A program made the translations under genes and the position numbers. 64,000 bases of DNA from Rhizobium gallicum bv. gallicum R602sp (GTDB taxonomy: Bacteria > Pseudomonadota > Alphaproteobacteria > Rhizobiales > Rhizobiaceae): positions 1,679,501-1,743,500 of the forward strand of contig NZ_CP006877.1 in NCBI RefSeq assembly GCF_000816845.1, written 5' to 3'. Of the stretch, positions 8,478 through 18,234 are shown one piece after another; positions within the stretch are counted from its first letter, which is position 1; each line of letters begins with the position of its first letter. The notes below the pieces were generated by a model that worked only from the letters and a program-made list of their open reading frames with translations, did not search any database and was not told where the DNA came from.

Positions 8478-11009
8478 ATGCTCCATCTTTCCCGTTGGAA
8501 AACAGTTCTGATCTGGCTCATTGTCTTTGTGGCGGCGCTCGGCGCCGCCCCAAATCTTTTCACGGACGTCTGGCTGCCGGGCTGGATGCCGCACAAGCGG
8601 GTGGCCCTCGGCCTCGATCTTCAGGGCGGTTCGCATATCGTGCTGAAGGCGGAGCGCTCCGACATCGTCAGGAAGCGGCTCGAAAACACCGTTGCGAGCG
8701 TGCGCGGCAGGCTGCGCGAAGCAGGAATTCGCTATACGGGCCTCGCCGGCAATGGGCAGACCATTCAGGTCCGCATCACCGATCCGAACCAGATCGATCG
8801 GGCCGTCAGCGTTCTGACGCCGCTGACCGCTGCGGCAACCGGAGCCCGGGATCCCGACGTCACGCTCTCGAAAGGCAATGACGGCCAGCTGACATTGCAA
8901 ATCACCGGCAAGGCGATCGGCCGAAGCCTGTTGGCGGCGCTCACACAATCGGTCGATATCGTTGGCCGCCGTGCCGTCGAGGCAGGCGGGATCGATCCTG
9001 TCATCGAAACCCGCGGCCCAGATCGATTGTCCGTGCAGGTGCCGGGTCTCGCCGACCCGCAGCGGTTCAAGGATCTTTCGAGCCAGGATGGCCGGCTTTC
9101 CTTCCACCTGATCGATGGCAGCATGTCGCCGCAGGATGCGATGGGCGGCACCGTGCCGGCGCGCTCGCGGATCGTCTATTCGCAGGACGACCCGCCGGAC
9201 GCCTTTCTTGTAGAGCGCACGGAAGTGCTGTCGTCGGCCGATCTGAGCGATTTCCAGGTCGAGCCTGGCAACGACGAAGAGAGTTCGATCCTCACCTTTC
9301 GCATTAATCCCGAGAGTGCCAGGCGATTTGCCGAGCTGACGCAGAAGAATGTGGGGCGGTCCCTCGCGATCCTGCTGGACGATCAGGTCATTGCCGCACC
9401 TGATATCGGCGAACCGGTCGCCGGCAATAGGGGCGAGATACCGCTCAACTATTCGCAGGAGGAGACGGAAGACCTCGCCGCAATCTTGCGCTCCGGGGCG
9501 CTTCCCGTAACGCTGACGATTGTCGAGGAGCGGACGATCGATCCTGGTCTCGGCGCCGGATCCATCCGCTCCGGCCTCGTTGCAGGGTTTGTCGGCGCCG
9601 TTTTCGTGATCGGCCTGATGGTGGCGTTCTACGGTATCCTCGGCGTGATTGCCGGCGCTGCGCTTGTGGTCAACATCATGATGATCCTTGCGGTTCTCAG
9701 TCTGTCGGGAGCGCCGCTAACCTTGCCGGGTGTTGCAGGCATCGTGTTGACGATCGGCATTGCGGTCGATGCCACCGTTCTGATCTACGAACGCATCCGC
9801 GAAGAGGTCAAAGGCGGCGCGCATCTCGATCAGGCGATCGAGGTAGGTTATTCCAGAGCCTTTATGACCGTCGTCGATGCCAATATCACGACCTTGATTG
9901 CCGCCGCGATCCTCTTCTATCTGGGAAGCGATGCCATTCGCGGCTTTGCAGTCACGCTTGCGATCGGCATTCTAACGACAGCGTTCACTGCCTTCCTCTT
10001 CACGCGCCCGCTGGTCGTTGCCTGGGTGCGCCACCGCCGCTTCAAGCATCTGCCGAAGAGCGTCCACACCGATCTCTTCGACGGCACGAACATCCGATTC
10101 ATGGGCATCCGCCGCTACAGCTTCACCGCGCTTGCCGCCCTTTCGCTCGTTTCCATGCTGGCCGTAACGACGATTGGCATGAATCTCGGCATCGATTTCA
10201 CGGGCGGCTCCGTCATCGAGGTGAGATCAAAGCAGGGACCGGCCGATCTTGAGGATATCCGTTCGCGGCTGAGCCAACTGAATATAGGCGATATCCAGGC
10301 CAGGCGCCTTCGCGATGCCTCAAACGCCATCATCCGCATTGAAGCGCAGGGCGGGGGCGAAAATGCCGAGCAGTCGGCAATCACCCTCGTGCGCAGCGAG
10401 CTTGCGGACCAGTATGATTTCCGCCGCGTCGAAGTCGTCGGCCCCGCCGTTTCCGGCGAGCTGACGAGGACGGCGACGCTCGGCGTTCTTGCTTCGCTTG
10501 CGGCGATCCTCGTCTACATCTGGTTCCGCTTCGAGTGGCAGTTCGCCGTCGGCGCCATCATCGCGACGCTGCATGACGTCATCCTGACGCTCGGCTCCTT
10601 CGTCGTCACCGGGATCGAATTCAATCTGACGAGCATCGCCGCATTGCTTGTGATCGTCGGCTATTCGCTGAACGACACCGTCGTCGTTTACGACCGCATG
10701 CGCGAAAACCTGAAGCACTTCAGGAAGATGCCGCTACCGATCCTGATCGACGCCTCGATCAACCAGACGCTGTCGCGCACGATCCTGACGTCTGCCACGA
10801 CGCTGCTTTCGCTGCTCGCGCTCTACCTCTTCGGCGGCGAGGTCATCCGCTCCTTCGCGCTCGTCATGCTTTTCGGCGTTGCCGTCGGAACCTTCTCCTC
10901 CATTTATATTGCAGCACCGGTACTGATCCTCTTCAGGCTTCGCCCGAAGACCTTCGACGAGAAAGAGGATGGGGCCACCGATGAAAAATCCGGAAAGGCC
11001 ACAGTTTGA
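8478..11009 (+). CDS. secDF: Fused protein-export membrane protein SecDF
   Basis: The 843-residue protein joins SecD and SecF. The SecD half has an N-terminal helix, ALGLDLQGGSHIVL, a large periplasmic P1 domain and a membrane block with LTLPGVAGIVLTIGIAVDAT. The SecF half begins near residue 540 (IRFMGIRRYSFTALAAL) and has GMNLGIDFTGGSVIEV and LLVIVGYSLNDTVVVYDRMRE. SecDF uses the proton gradient to complete Sec translocation. Fusion is normal in alphaproteobacteria. It is followed after 3 bases by the next gene, so the operon probably continues. Confidence 0.97.
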   Translation: MLHLSRWKTVLIWLIVFVAALGAAPNLFTDVWLPGWMPHKRVALGLDLQGGSHIVLKAERSDIVRKRLENTVASVRGRLREAGIRYTGLAGNGQTIQVRITDPNQIDRAVSVLTPLTAAATGARDPDVTLSKGNDGQLTLQITGKAIGRSLLAALTQSVDIVGRRAVEAGGIDPVIETRGPDRLSVQVPGLADPQRFKDLSSQDGRLSFHLIDGSMSPQDAMGGTVPARSRIVYSQDDPPDAFLVERTEVLSSADLSDFQVEPGNDEESSILTFRINPESARRFAELTQKNVGRSLAILLDDQVIAAPDIGEPVAGNRGEIPLNYSQEETEDLAAILRSGALPVTLTIVEERTIDPGLGAGSIRSGLVAGFVGAVFVIGLMVAFYGILGVIAGAALVVNIMMILAVLSLSGAPLTLPGVAGIVLTIGIAVDATVLIYERIREEVKGGAHLDQAIEVGYSRAFMTVVDANITTLIAAAILFYLGSDAIRGFAVTLAIGILTTAFTAFLFTRPLVVAWVRHRRFKHLPKSVHTDLFDGTNIRFMGIRRYSFTALAALSLVSMLAVTTIGMNLGIDFTGGSVIEVRSKQGPADLEDIRSRLSQLNIGDIQARRLRDASNAIIRIEAQGGGENAEQSAITLVRSELADQYDFRRVEVVGPAVSGELTRTATLGVLASLAAILVYIWFRFEWQFAVGAIIATLHDVILTLGSFVVTGIEFNLTSIAALLVIVGYSLNDTVVVYDRMRENLKHFRKMPLPILIDASINQTLSRTILTSATTLLSLLALYLFGGEVIRSFALVMLFGVAVGTFSSIYIAAPVLILFRLRPKTFDEKEDGATDEKSGKATV

Positions 11010-11012
11010 GCC

Positions 11013-11399
11013 ATGGCTAAAGGCATCGAAATCCGCGAGGCCCATTTCCCCGGCCGCGCTCCCGTCGACACGTACGGAAATGGCGGCTTCCGCTTTGCCG
11101 ATATGTCGCATCGCGGCTCCATCCTCTGCCTTCCATCCGGCATCTACGGCTGGGACATGGATATGTCGAAGGCGCTCTCCGTGGAGAGTTTCCAGAGAGT
11201 GCTGGATGAGGCAGATGACATCGAGGTTCTGCTCGTCGGGACAGGCACCGAGCTTCGCCGCTTGCCGCCGGAGCTGAAGGATGCCCTGAAGGCCCGCGGT
11301 ATTTCCTCCGACCCGATGAGCACGGGTGCTGCAGTCCGCACCTTCAACATCATGCTTGCAGAATCGCGCGCCGTCGCGGCGGCTCTGATCGCGGTCTGA
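11013..11399 (+). CDS. Mth938-like domain protein (DUF498/DUF598)
   Basis: The 128-residue soluble protein matches the Mth938/NDUFAF3-like fold: APVDTYGNGGFRFADMSHRGSILCLPSGIYGW, VLLVGTGTELRRLP and MSTGAAVRTFNIMLAESR. The human homologue NDUFAF3 is a complex I assembly factor; the bacterial role is unproven. It starts three bases after secDF and is two bases ahead of a squalene/phytoene-synthase-like gene. That gene resembles NDUFAF6, another complex I assembly factor, which makes the pairing suggestive. Confidence 0.88.
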   Translation: MAKGIEIREAHFPGRAPVDTYGNGGFRFADMSHRGSILCLPSGIYGWDMDMSKALSVESFQRVLDEADDIEVLLVGTGTELRRLPPELKDALKARGISSDPMSTGAAVRTFNIMLAESRAVAAALIAV

Positions 11400-11401
11400 C
11401 G

Positions 11402-12253
11402 ATGACGGACAAACCGATGAGCAACCAGGAGATCTGCCTGGCGATGCTGCGCGACAGCGATCGCGACCGCTATCTCGCCTGCCTTTTGTCTCCGCAGGAC
11501 AAGCGCGGCGCCCTGGCAGCCCTTTACGCCTTCAATGCCGAACTCGCCCGCATCCGAGATCTCGTGCACGAGCCGCTGCCGGGCGAGGTGCGCATGCAAT
11601 ACTGGCGCGACCTGCTGGAAGGCACCGCCCACGGCTCGACCGAGGCCAATCCTGTTGCCGCATCCTTGCTGAGCGCGATCGAAGCCCACCGCCTGCCGCG
11701 CCAGACGCTCATCGACATGATCGATGCGCGCATCTTCGATCTCTACGACGATCCGATGGAAACGCGCACCTCACTTGAAGGCTATGCGGGAGAGACGGCC
11801 TCCGCGCTGATCCAGCTGGCAAGCCTCGTCTTGTCGGCGGACGAGGCGGCGAAATCTGCCGAGGCCGCGGGCCATGCCGGTGTCGCACAGGCTATTGCCG
11901 GCATGCTGCTGCTGATGCCGCTGCACCGCCATCGCGGCCAGCTCTATATTCCGCTCGAAATTCTGAGCGCCACCGGACTCGACCGCGATAGCTTCCTGGC
12001 GGGCAAGGACAAGGCACGCATTTCCGCTGCTATCGAAGCCTTCGTCGGTCTTGGCCGCGATCATCTCGCAAAGGCCCGTGCGGTCGTGCTCCCGCCCGCC
12101 ATTTTCCCAGCCTTCCTGCCTGTGACGCTCGCCGAGCCAATGCTCATGAAGGCGCAGAAGGCTGGCGCTGCACTGTTTGATCAATCGCTGCAACAGCCGC
12201 AATGGCGCCGGCAGCTCGGCATGACGCTGGCGCTGATGCGCAAGAAAATCTGA
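11402..12253 (+). CDS. Squalene/phytoene synthase family protein (NDUFAF6-like)
   Basis: The 283-residue protein has the all-helical SQS/PSY fold: DRYLACLLSPQDKRGALAALYAFN, ELARIRDLVHEPLPGEVRMQYWRD and a later ARIFDLYDDPM. The first aspartate-rich motif of true synthases (DxxxD) is weak, as in the eukaryotic complex I assembly factor NDUFAF6, so catalytic prenyl-transfer activity is doubtful. It is probably co-transcribed with the Mth938-like gene (2-base gap). Confidence 0.85.
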   Translation: MTDKPMSNQEICLAMLRDSDRDRYLACLLSPQDKRGALAALYAFNAELARIRDLVHEPLPGEVRMQYWRDLLEGTAHGSTEANPVAASLLSAIEAHRLPRQTLIDMIDARIFDLYDDPMETRTSLEGYAGETASALIQLASLVLSADEAAKSAEAAGHAGVAQAIAGMLLLMPLHRHRGQLYIPLEILSATGLDRDSFLAGKDKARISAAIEAFVGLGRDHLAKARAVVLPPAIFPAFLPVTLAEPMLMKAQKAGAALFDQSLQQPQWRRQLGMTLALMRKKI

Positions 12254-12326
12254 ATCTGTTCAAACTCGCGCAAGGCTCGGGCACTATAAGCGGGCAACCG
12301 CTAGACCTGAATCGGAGAAAACGGCG

Positions 12327-12797
12327 TTGAGCATGATCGTCTGGTCCGTCATTTTTGCCCTTGTGATCTTCCTGGCCTTCGTCGCGACCCGCATGGCCGC
12401 ACGGAACAAGGATGAGGAGGGCTTTCACGATACTGGTCTCGCGATCCTGGAATTCAATCGTGCCTTCCCGCACGAGGCGATCCGCCAGCTTCAGGCGACG
12501 GCCGACGGACAGGTGGTTTTCGTGCGACTGCACGACAACAAGGCGGGCTTCATGCGCAATATGCACCGCCACTTCTCCTGCCATGTGCTGGAGCCGGGCA
12601 GGGTGCGCGTCGTCAGTTCGGAAACGGGAAGGGGCCTGGTCATCGATTTCCTCGATCACCCGCATCACAACGGCGTTTTCGAATTCGCTTCCGCCAAGGA
12701 GTCAGCCGAAGTTTCGCTTTGGCTGCTCGGCAATTACGTCGCCGACGCAGACCTTGCGCTGCCGCCGACCGAAAGGCCGGCAGCCAACAATCAGTAA
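12327..12797 (+). CDS. Conserved membrane-anchored protein of unknown function
   Basis: The 156-residue protein has one N-terminal membrane helix (MIVWSVIFALVIFLAFVATRMA) and a soluble domain of about 120 residues containing FVRLHDNKAGFMRNM, GRGLVIDFLDHP and EVSLWLLGNYVADADLAL. No family was recognised. A GGAG nine bases upstream favours the TTG start at 12327 over the ATG at 12333. It ends four bases from the convergent trmFO. Confidence 0.72.
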   Translation: MSMIVWSVIFALVIFLAFVATRMAARNKDEEGFHDTGLAILEFNRAFPHEAIRQLQATADGQVVFVRLHDNKAGFMRNMHRHFSCHVLEPGRVRVVSSETGRGLVIDFLDHPHHNGVFEFASAKESAEVSLWLLGNYVADADLALPPTERPAANNQ

Positions 12798-12800
12798 AAC

Positions 12801-14234
12801 TCAGGCGCTCTCTGCAAAGGGCGCGCTCTGGCCGAGCCATGCAGCGCAATCGGCAAGCGCGCGCTTGGCAATCAGCTGCCGCTTCAGGATGGTCTTGTCC
12901 TTGCCGCGGAAGCGCTTGACGCCCTCCGGCTTGACGATCGAGCCAGGCTGCAGGTCCGGAAACAGGCCGAAATTGATGTTCATCGGCTGGAAGGAGCGCT
13001 TGCCCGGTTCCTCGTCGGTGACGAGATGCCCGCCGGTGATATGGCCAAGCAGCGAACCCAGAGCCGTGGTCGCCGGCGGCAGCAATACCGCTTCGCCCTT
13101 GCGTTCGGCGGCGGCGAAGCGCCCCGCCATCAGCCCGACGCTGGCGCTTTCGACATAGCCCTCGCAGCCGGTGATCTGGCCGGCAAACCGCAGCCCCGGC
13201 CGCGACTTCAAGGTCAGCGACGGATCGAGCAGCGTCGGCGAATTGATATAGGTGTTGCGGTGCAGGCCGCCGAGGCGGGCGAATTCGGCGTTCTGCAGGC
13301 CCGGGATCATCCGGAAGATTTCCGCCTGTGCTCCGTATTTCAGTTTCGTCTGGAAACCGACCATGTTGTAGAGCGTACCGAGCGCATTGTCCTGACGAAG
13401 CTGCACGACGGCATAGGCTTTGACCGATGGGTTGTGCGCGTTGGTCAGCCCCATCGGCTTCATAGGCCCGTGGCGAAGCGTCTCGCGACCGCGCTCCGCC
13501 ATCACTTCGATCGGCAAGCAGCCGTCGAAATAGGGCGTGCCTTCCCACTCCTTGAAGCCGACGGTGTCACCAGCGATCAGCGCGTCGACGAAGGCATTAT
13601 ACTGCTCCTCGTCCATCGGGCAGTTGATATAGTCCTTGCCGGTGCCGCCGGGACCGACCTTGTCGTAGCGCGACTGATACCAGCAGATATCCATGTCGAT
13701 GCTGTCGCGATAGACGATCGGTGCAATCGCATCGAAGAAGGCAAGCGCGTCCGCACCCGTTTCCTCCTGAATTGCCGCAGCCAGTGACGGCGCCGTCAGC
13801 GGTCCGGTGGCGACGATGGCCAGATCCCACTCCTTCGGCGGCAGCCCGGTCACTTCCTCGCGCACGACGCTGACGAGCGGATGGCCGTTGATCACCTTCG
13901 TCACGGCGTCGGAAAAGGCCTCCCGATCGACGGCGAGCGCCCCGCCCGCTGGAACCTGATGCTTGTCGGCACAGGCCATGATGAGCGAGCCTGCCATGCG
14001 CATTTCGGCGTGGATCACGCCGACGGCATTGCTCGTCGCGTCGTCGGAGCGGAAGGAGTTGGAGCAGACGAGCTCCGCAAGGCCGTCGGTCTTGTGCGCA
14101 TCCGTGCCGCGCACGCCACGCATTTCGTGAAGGACGACCGGCACGCCGGCATTGGCAATCTGCCATGCGGCCTCCGAGCCGGCGAGCCCACCGCCGACGA
14201 CGTGGATAGGGGAATAGGAAGAGGTCTTGTTCAT
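12801..14234 (-). CDS. trmFO: Methylenetetrahydrofolate-tRNA-(uracil-5-)-methyltransferase TrmFO
   Basis: The 477-residue flavoprotein methylates U54 of tRNA using methylenetetrahydrofolate and FADH2. It shows the FAD-binding opening [58 protein letters not shown] and the [20 protein letters not shown] block. Residue count and start are usual for the family. Confidence 0.96.
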   Translation of the reverse strand: MNKTSSYSPIHVVGGGLAGSEAAWQIANAGVPVVLHEMRGVRGTDAHKTDGLAELVCSNSFRSDDATSNAVGVIHAEMRMAGSLIMACADKHQVPAGGALAVDREAFSDAVTKVINGHPLVSVVREEVTGLPPKEWDLAIVATGPLTAPSLAAAIQEETGADALAFFDAIAPIVYRDSIDMDICWYQSRYDKVGPGGTGKDYINCPMDEEQYNAFVDALIAGDTVGFKEWEGTPYFDGCLPIEVMAERGRETLRHGPMKPMGLTNAHNPSVKAYAVVQLRQDNALGTLYNMVGFQTKLKYGAQAEIFRMIPGLQNAEFARLGGLHRNTYINSPTLLDPSLTLKSRPGLRFAGQITGCEGYVESASVGLMAGRFAAAERKGEAVLLPPATTALGSLLGHITGGHLVTDEEPGKRSFQPMNINFGLFPDLQPGSIVKPEGVKRFRGKDKTILKRQLIAKRALADCAAWLGQSAPFAESA

Positions 14235-14506
14235 GCGCGGCTGATATCACGCCCGGCGCGAACAGGGAACTCCCGGCGTGAAAAAGCGGAACCAGGCCGC
14301 AAATGCCACAAGACTCCGATCCCAAAATTGTGGCTGGCGATTGCACCAGGGTATCGCATGTCGCAGTCGTCGAGGAATTGCCCAGCACTTACTCCTTGGC
14401 GTCAATTCCGTCGAATCCATAGGCTCTGAAGGAGAGCGCCACGCGGATCTCGTGACGCTCGTGCCAGTCTATATCGGTGCGGCAGTCTCTGTGAAAAAGC
14501 ATGGCC

Positions 14507-16180
14507 TCATGCCGGCACCAGTTCCGTCGCTCCGCACTCGAATTTTGCCGAAACCCTGCCGGTCTGGTTCCGTCGCGACGTCTTCTGCGGTTTGCTTGCA
14601 GCAACCAGCGCCGCTGCGGCTTGTTCGGTTTCGCTGACGATCCGCCGCAGAGCCTCGCGCGACTTTTCAGCGAATTTCCGCTGCACTGGATTGTCGTAGC
14701 TATATTGCTCGACCATGGCGAAGACCCGTGCAGCCTCCGGCTGGCGGCCTGCCGCCGCCAGTGCCACGCCTTGCTTGTAGTGCGCCTGCGCGTCGTAGGG
14801 CGAGCGTTCGACGATGCGGCCGAAAGTCCTCGCAGCCTCCTCGTAACTGCCGAGCGCGAGTTGCGTGTCTCCAAGACGCAGATAGACCGGAACCGGGTCG
14901 TCGATGCGGCCGACAAGCGCCGTGAAGCCGGCCTCGGCTTCGTGCAGCTTGCCCTTCTCGAACATCAGGCTCGCCAGCCCGAACTGCGCACCCATATGGC
15001 TGGGGACGGTCTCGAGAAGCTGCCGGAACGCCGCTTCGGCAAAAGCTTTGGCGCCGTCGCGGTACATCTGCAGCGCCTGGTCGTAGACGAAGGGGATGCT
15101 GCGGGGATGGATCACGTCACCGAGATTGCGACCGCTGCGCGTGCGGAACAATGTACAGCTGATCCGGCGCTCGTCGGGGCCGAACATGTATTTATAGGGC
15201 TCGTTGCCGCGCAGGAAGTCGTATGTCTTGAATCCGTCCGCGATCGCCCTGCGAATGCAGTAGCCATGCAGGATGAGGCCAGGCGAGGGCGTCTTCCAGG
15301 TCTCGTCGCGGCCGGTGATGTAAAAGAGGATCGACTTCTTCTGCCGGTCGACGATGTTGGCAAGTGCGCCGAGCGGCCGGTCACCGTACCACATCACCGG
15401 CACATCGAGATTGCCGTCCTTGAAGCTGTCCATCAGCAATTGGCGCGTCGCGCCGATCAGCCGTTCGGTGCGTTCCTTGCCCTTCCGCCCGATCCACTTC
15501 GTGCGCCACAGCTCGAAGAGAATATCGAGGTCGCGGTCAATGGTTTCCGGCGTCGCCATCGTGATGCGATAGTCGTCGTCGCTCTCGACCTTGCGCAGGA
15601 AGCGCCGCAGTTTCTGTCGCGTCTGGCTGCTCATCTTCTGTTCCAGATAGTCGTCAAAGCTCGGTGGCAGCGTGACGACCGGGCAGATGCAGTTGTCTAT
15701 GTTCTCGGGATTTTGCGGGGAGCTGTCGCGGAACATCACCTCCGGCCCCTGCAGCGCGCCAACCAGTGCTTCGCGCCGCTGCGGAGGGCCGCTGAAATAT
15801 TCCAGCTTCAGATGCGTCCAGTTCTGCCGTTTCAGATAGGCGGCAAATCCGGCGATCGCGTGCTGCTCATAGTCCGGCTGCGCGATGAAGCCAGTATAGT
15901 CGGCCGAAAAATTGCCGGCCATGATGATTTCGTCGAAAAAGGCGCCTGTCTTCTTGTCATGCTGGGTGGTGACACGCAGAGGAAAGAAGGCGACGTAGGG
16001 AGAGCGATCCTCGCGTTCGCGCAGCGCTAGAATGAACCAGCGTTTGCGATGAAAAAGATAGGACTTGAGCCATATCCAGGACAGGAAGTGCTGCGCATGA
16101 GGATCGTCCATATAGACCCGATCCCAATCATCGCGGACAGCCTCGAAGCCGGCCTCGGTGTCGATCACGTCAATGCGCAT
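14507..16180 (-). CDS. GNAT-fold (CelD/BcsL-like) protein with C-terminal TPR repeats
   Basis: The 557-residue product combines an N-terminal BcsL/FemX-like acetyltransferase region (about 1-345; SRRL-type chemistry is not visible, but DDPHAQHFLSWIWLKSY, SSQTRQKLRRFLRKVE, TPSPGLILHGYCIRRAI and YDFLRGNEPYK are typical) with tetratricopeptide repeats at about 375-510 (AQFGLASLMFEKGKLHEAE, YLRLGDTQLALGSYEEAA, AHYKQGVALAAAGRQPEAA). GGAGGG lies five bases before the ATG at 16180. Family members modify polysaccharides or lipid substrates. It is the last - strand gene downstream of the type I secretion genes and could share their transcript, although 130 bases separate them. Confidence 0.78.
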   Translation of the reverse strand: MRIDVIDTEAGFEAVRDDWDRVYMDDPHAQHFLSWIWLKSYLFHRKRWFILALREREDRSPYVAFFPLRVTTQHDKKTGAFFDEIIMAGNFSADYTGFIAQPDYEQHAIAGFAAYLKRQNWTHLKLEYFSGPPQRREALVGALQGPEVMFRDSSPQNPENIDNCICPVVTLPPSFDDYLEQKMSSQTRQKLRRFLRKVESDDDYRITMATPETIDRDLDILFELWRTKWIGRKGKERTERLIGATRQLLMDSFKDGNLDVPVMWYGDRPLGALANIVDRQKKSILFYITGRDETWKTPSPGLILHGYCIRRAIADGFKTYDFLRGNEPYKYMFGPDERRISCTLFRTRSGRNLGDVIHPRSIPFVYDQALQMYRDGAKAFAEAAFRQLLETVPSHMGAQFGLASLMFEKGKLHEAEAGFTALVGRIDDPVPVYLRLGDTQLALGSYEEAARTFGRIVERSPYDAQAHYKQGVALAAAGRQPEAARVFAMVEQYSYDNPVQRKFAEKSREALRRIVSETEQAAAALVAASKPQKTSRRNQTGRVSAKFECGATELVPA

Positions 16181-16310
16181 GGTCCCCTCCCAATACCCAT
16201 AACACATTCGGGAGGCTTCATTCTAAGGGCAAATGCAGGGCTTCAAATATGCCGTTCGGATGAAAGGTTTGTATTAAATATGATTAGTCGCCGAGGGTTA
16301 GGAGCAGGGG

Positions 16311-16802
16311 CTAAAGCTCGCCGGATACATGCGAGCTTGCGTTGATGAAGCTCCAAAGCGATTGGCTGATCGAGACGATCTCGGCGATCGATTTCTCCAG
16401 CGCCGCAATCTCCTTTTCGTCGAGCTGCTCGACCTTGCCGTAGCTGATTTCCTTGTCGTCCTCGACGAAGCGCATCAGTTGCGTGCCGGAGATCTGGCCC
16501 TTGTCGTCGAAGGAATAGATGCAGTGGTTATACTTGTTGCGCATCTTGGATTCCTTCTTCATGCGCGACATGGCGTGAAGGACGGCCTTGCGGTCTGCTG
16601 CTGGCGTGGAATGCAGCTTAGCGAGGCGCTCGACCAGGTCGATCCTCGCCCGTGTCGTGTTGAGCGTCAGGAACACGACGATCGCCGCGTCCTTCTGGAT
16701 TTTGAGAAGGTGGGCAATGATGTAGATCAGCAGGCTTTCCGTATTGGTCCAGACATAGTTCAGGCGGCCGACCCGCAGCAGCACGTCAGACATAGCCGCC
16801 AT
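16311..16802 (-). CDS. Small helical protein with HEPN-like RxxxxH motif, unknown function
   Basis: The 163-residue protein is predicted to be mainly helical. It contains RNKYNH (an R-x4-H motif) inside a helix-rich stretch preceded by LIYIIAHLL and RARIDLVERLAKL, a pattern resembling HEPN domains. The ATG at 16802 has CGGAGGG eight bases upstream; the frame continues to 16907 without a better site. It lies 86 bases downstream of the HlyD gene on the same strand, so it is probably in the secretion operon. HEPN assignment is an inference from one motif and the helical pattern; a structural role is possible. Confidence 0.65.
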   Translation of the reverse strand: MAAMSDVLLRVGRLNYVWTNTESLLIYIIAHLLKIQKDAAIVVFLTLNTTRARIDLVERLAKLHSTPAADRKAVLHAMSRMKKESKMRNKYNHCIYSFDDKGQISGTQLMRFVEDDKEISYGKVEQLDEKEIAALEKSIAEIVSISQSLWSFINASSHVSGEL

Positions 16803-16887
16803 GAAAGCCTCCCTCCGTGATCCTCTAGTGAAACGATACTTCAGATCGCCGTGAGAGGCTTTTGATTTCTTTTGCTGACTGCTGCCA

Positions 16888-18234
16888 TCAGCGTTCCTTG
16901 AATGCACGCGACATGCTGTCGGTGATCGGTTTCGTCAGATACTCGAAGAAAGTGCGTTCGGATGTCTGGATCAGCACGTCGGCCGGCATGCCAGGCACCG
17001 GATGAAAGCCGTGAACCCGGCTGATCTCGTCGTCGGATATTTGGACACGCACGATATAGACATCCTTCACCTGCTGGCCGGCATTCTCCTCGATCGAGTC
17101 GGCGGAAACGTAGAAGACGTTGCCGTTGAGCACCGGTGTCGTGCGCCGGTTGAGCGCGGAAAGGCGTATGGCCGCCGTCTGGCCCTCATGTAACTGGTCG
17201 ATCGACGTGCGCAGTACCTGCGCTTCGATGATGAGCGGCACATGCGCGGGCAGGATTTCCATGATCGGCTTGCCGGTGGTGATGACGCCGCCTGCGGTGT
17301 GATAATAGCTGCGCACGACGGTGCCGCTGACCGGCGAGCGGATGACCGTGCGCTCGAGGACGCCTGCTGCTTCGCGAACCTGCTCGCGCACGCTGTCGAG
17401 CTCGGATTCGGCGGTTTCCAGCGCGTCGAGTGCGGCCTGCTTATTGGAGTTGACGGCGATGACCGCTTCCTGACGGAACTTGGCGACTTCCGCCTCGCTT
17501 TCATTGAGCTCGCCCGTCAGCCGCGATATATCGCCCAATGCATCGGCCATGGCGCGTTCGATCGCCAGAAGGTCGGTCCTGCGCATATAGCCGACCTTGA
17601 CGAGACGCGCCTTGGAATCGCGCTCTTCGGTCAGAAGAGACAGCTGGCGCTCGAAGGCCTGCCTCTGGCCGTCATATCCCTTGAAGCGGTACTCCAGCGA
17701 TTTGATGTTCTTCTCGATGAGGTTGAGCTGTTCTTCCAGCTTGATCTGCTTGCTGTGGAAAACAACGTTCTGGCTCTGGATGATCGCGTTGACGTCTGGG
17801 TCGCTCGCCTCGGCCATGACGATGTCGGGTATCTTGAAGTGGCGGGCGCCCTGGGCCTCGGCGCGCAGCCGAGCCACGACCGCTTCAAGGCGCAGGCGCC
17901 GCAGCTTCAGCATCCGCTCGTTGGAGAGCGCGGCCGTCGGGTCGAGTGTCACCAGAACATCGCCCTCCTTGACGACATCGCCTTCGCTGACGCTCATTTC
18001 CTTGATGATACCGCCTTCGAGATGCTGCACGATCTTGTTGTTGCCGGTTGCGACGAAGCTGCCCTGCGCGATGATTGCGGAGGCAAGCGGTGCGGTTGCC
18101 GCCCAGAAGCCGAAGCCGCCGAAGGAGGCAAAAAGGACGCCGAGCCCGATGATGCTGTGATAGCGGATGGAGCGCGGCACTTCGCTGTACCATTCGATCG
18201 GGTTGCCGGCCGGTTGCGGTTTTCTACTCACCAT
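16888..18234 (-). CDS. HlyD-family periplasmic adaptor of a type I secretion system
   Basis: The 448-residue membrane-fusion protein has one N-terminal helix (SIIGLGVLFASFGGFGFWAATAPL), a first lipoyl half (VQHLEGGIIKEMSVSEGDVVKEGDVLVTLD), a long coiled-coil hairpin (about 100-280), the second lipoyl half (TVIRSPVSGTVVRSYYHTAGGVI) and a beta-barrel domain ending MPADVLIQTSERTFFEYLTKPI, the classical HlyD/PrtE ending. It links the ABC exporter to an outer-membrane TolC-type channel, which is not encoded in this window. It overlaps the exporter gene by 11 bases. Confidence 0.94.
   Translation of the reverse strand: MVSRKPQPAGNPIEWYSEVPRSIRYHSIIGLGVLFASFGGFGFWAATAPLASAIIAQGSFVATGNNKIVQHLEGGIIKEMSVSEGDVVKEGDVLVTLDPTAALSNERMLKLRRLRLEAVVARLRAEAQGARHFKIPDIVMAEASDPDVNAIIQSQNVVFHSKQIKLEEQLNLIEKNIKSLEYRFKGYDGQRQAFERQLSLLTEERDSKARLVKVGYMRRTDLLAIERAMADALGDISRLTGELNESEAEVAKFRQEAVIAVNSNKQAALDALETAESELDSVREQVREAAGVLERTVIRSPVSGTVVRSYYHTAGGVITTGKPIMEILPAHVPLIIEAQVLRTSIDQLHEGQTAAIRLSALNRRTTPVLNGNVFYVSADSIEENAGQQVKDVYIVRVQISDDEISRVHGFHPVPGMPADVLIQTSERTFFEYLTKPITDSMSRAFKER

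Noticed and set aside
14389..14502. Possible 37-codon gene after the GNAT-TPR stop
   Set aside because: A start with GAGG exists, but the peptide resembles nothing and is too short to judge.
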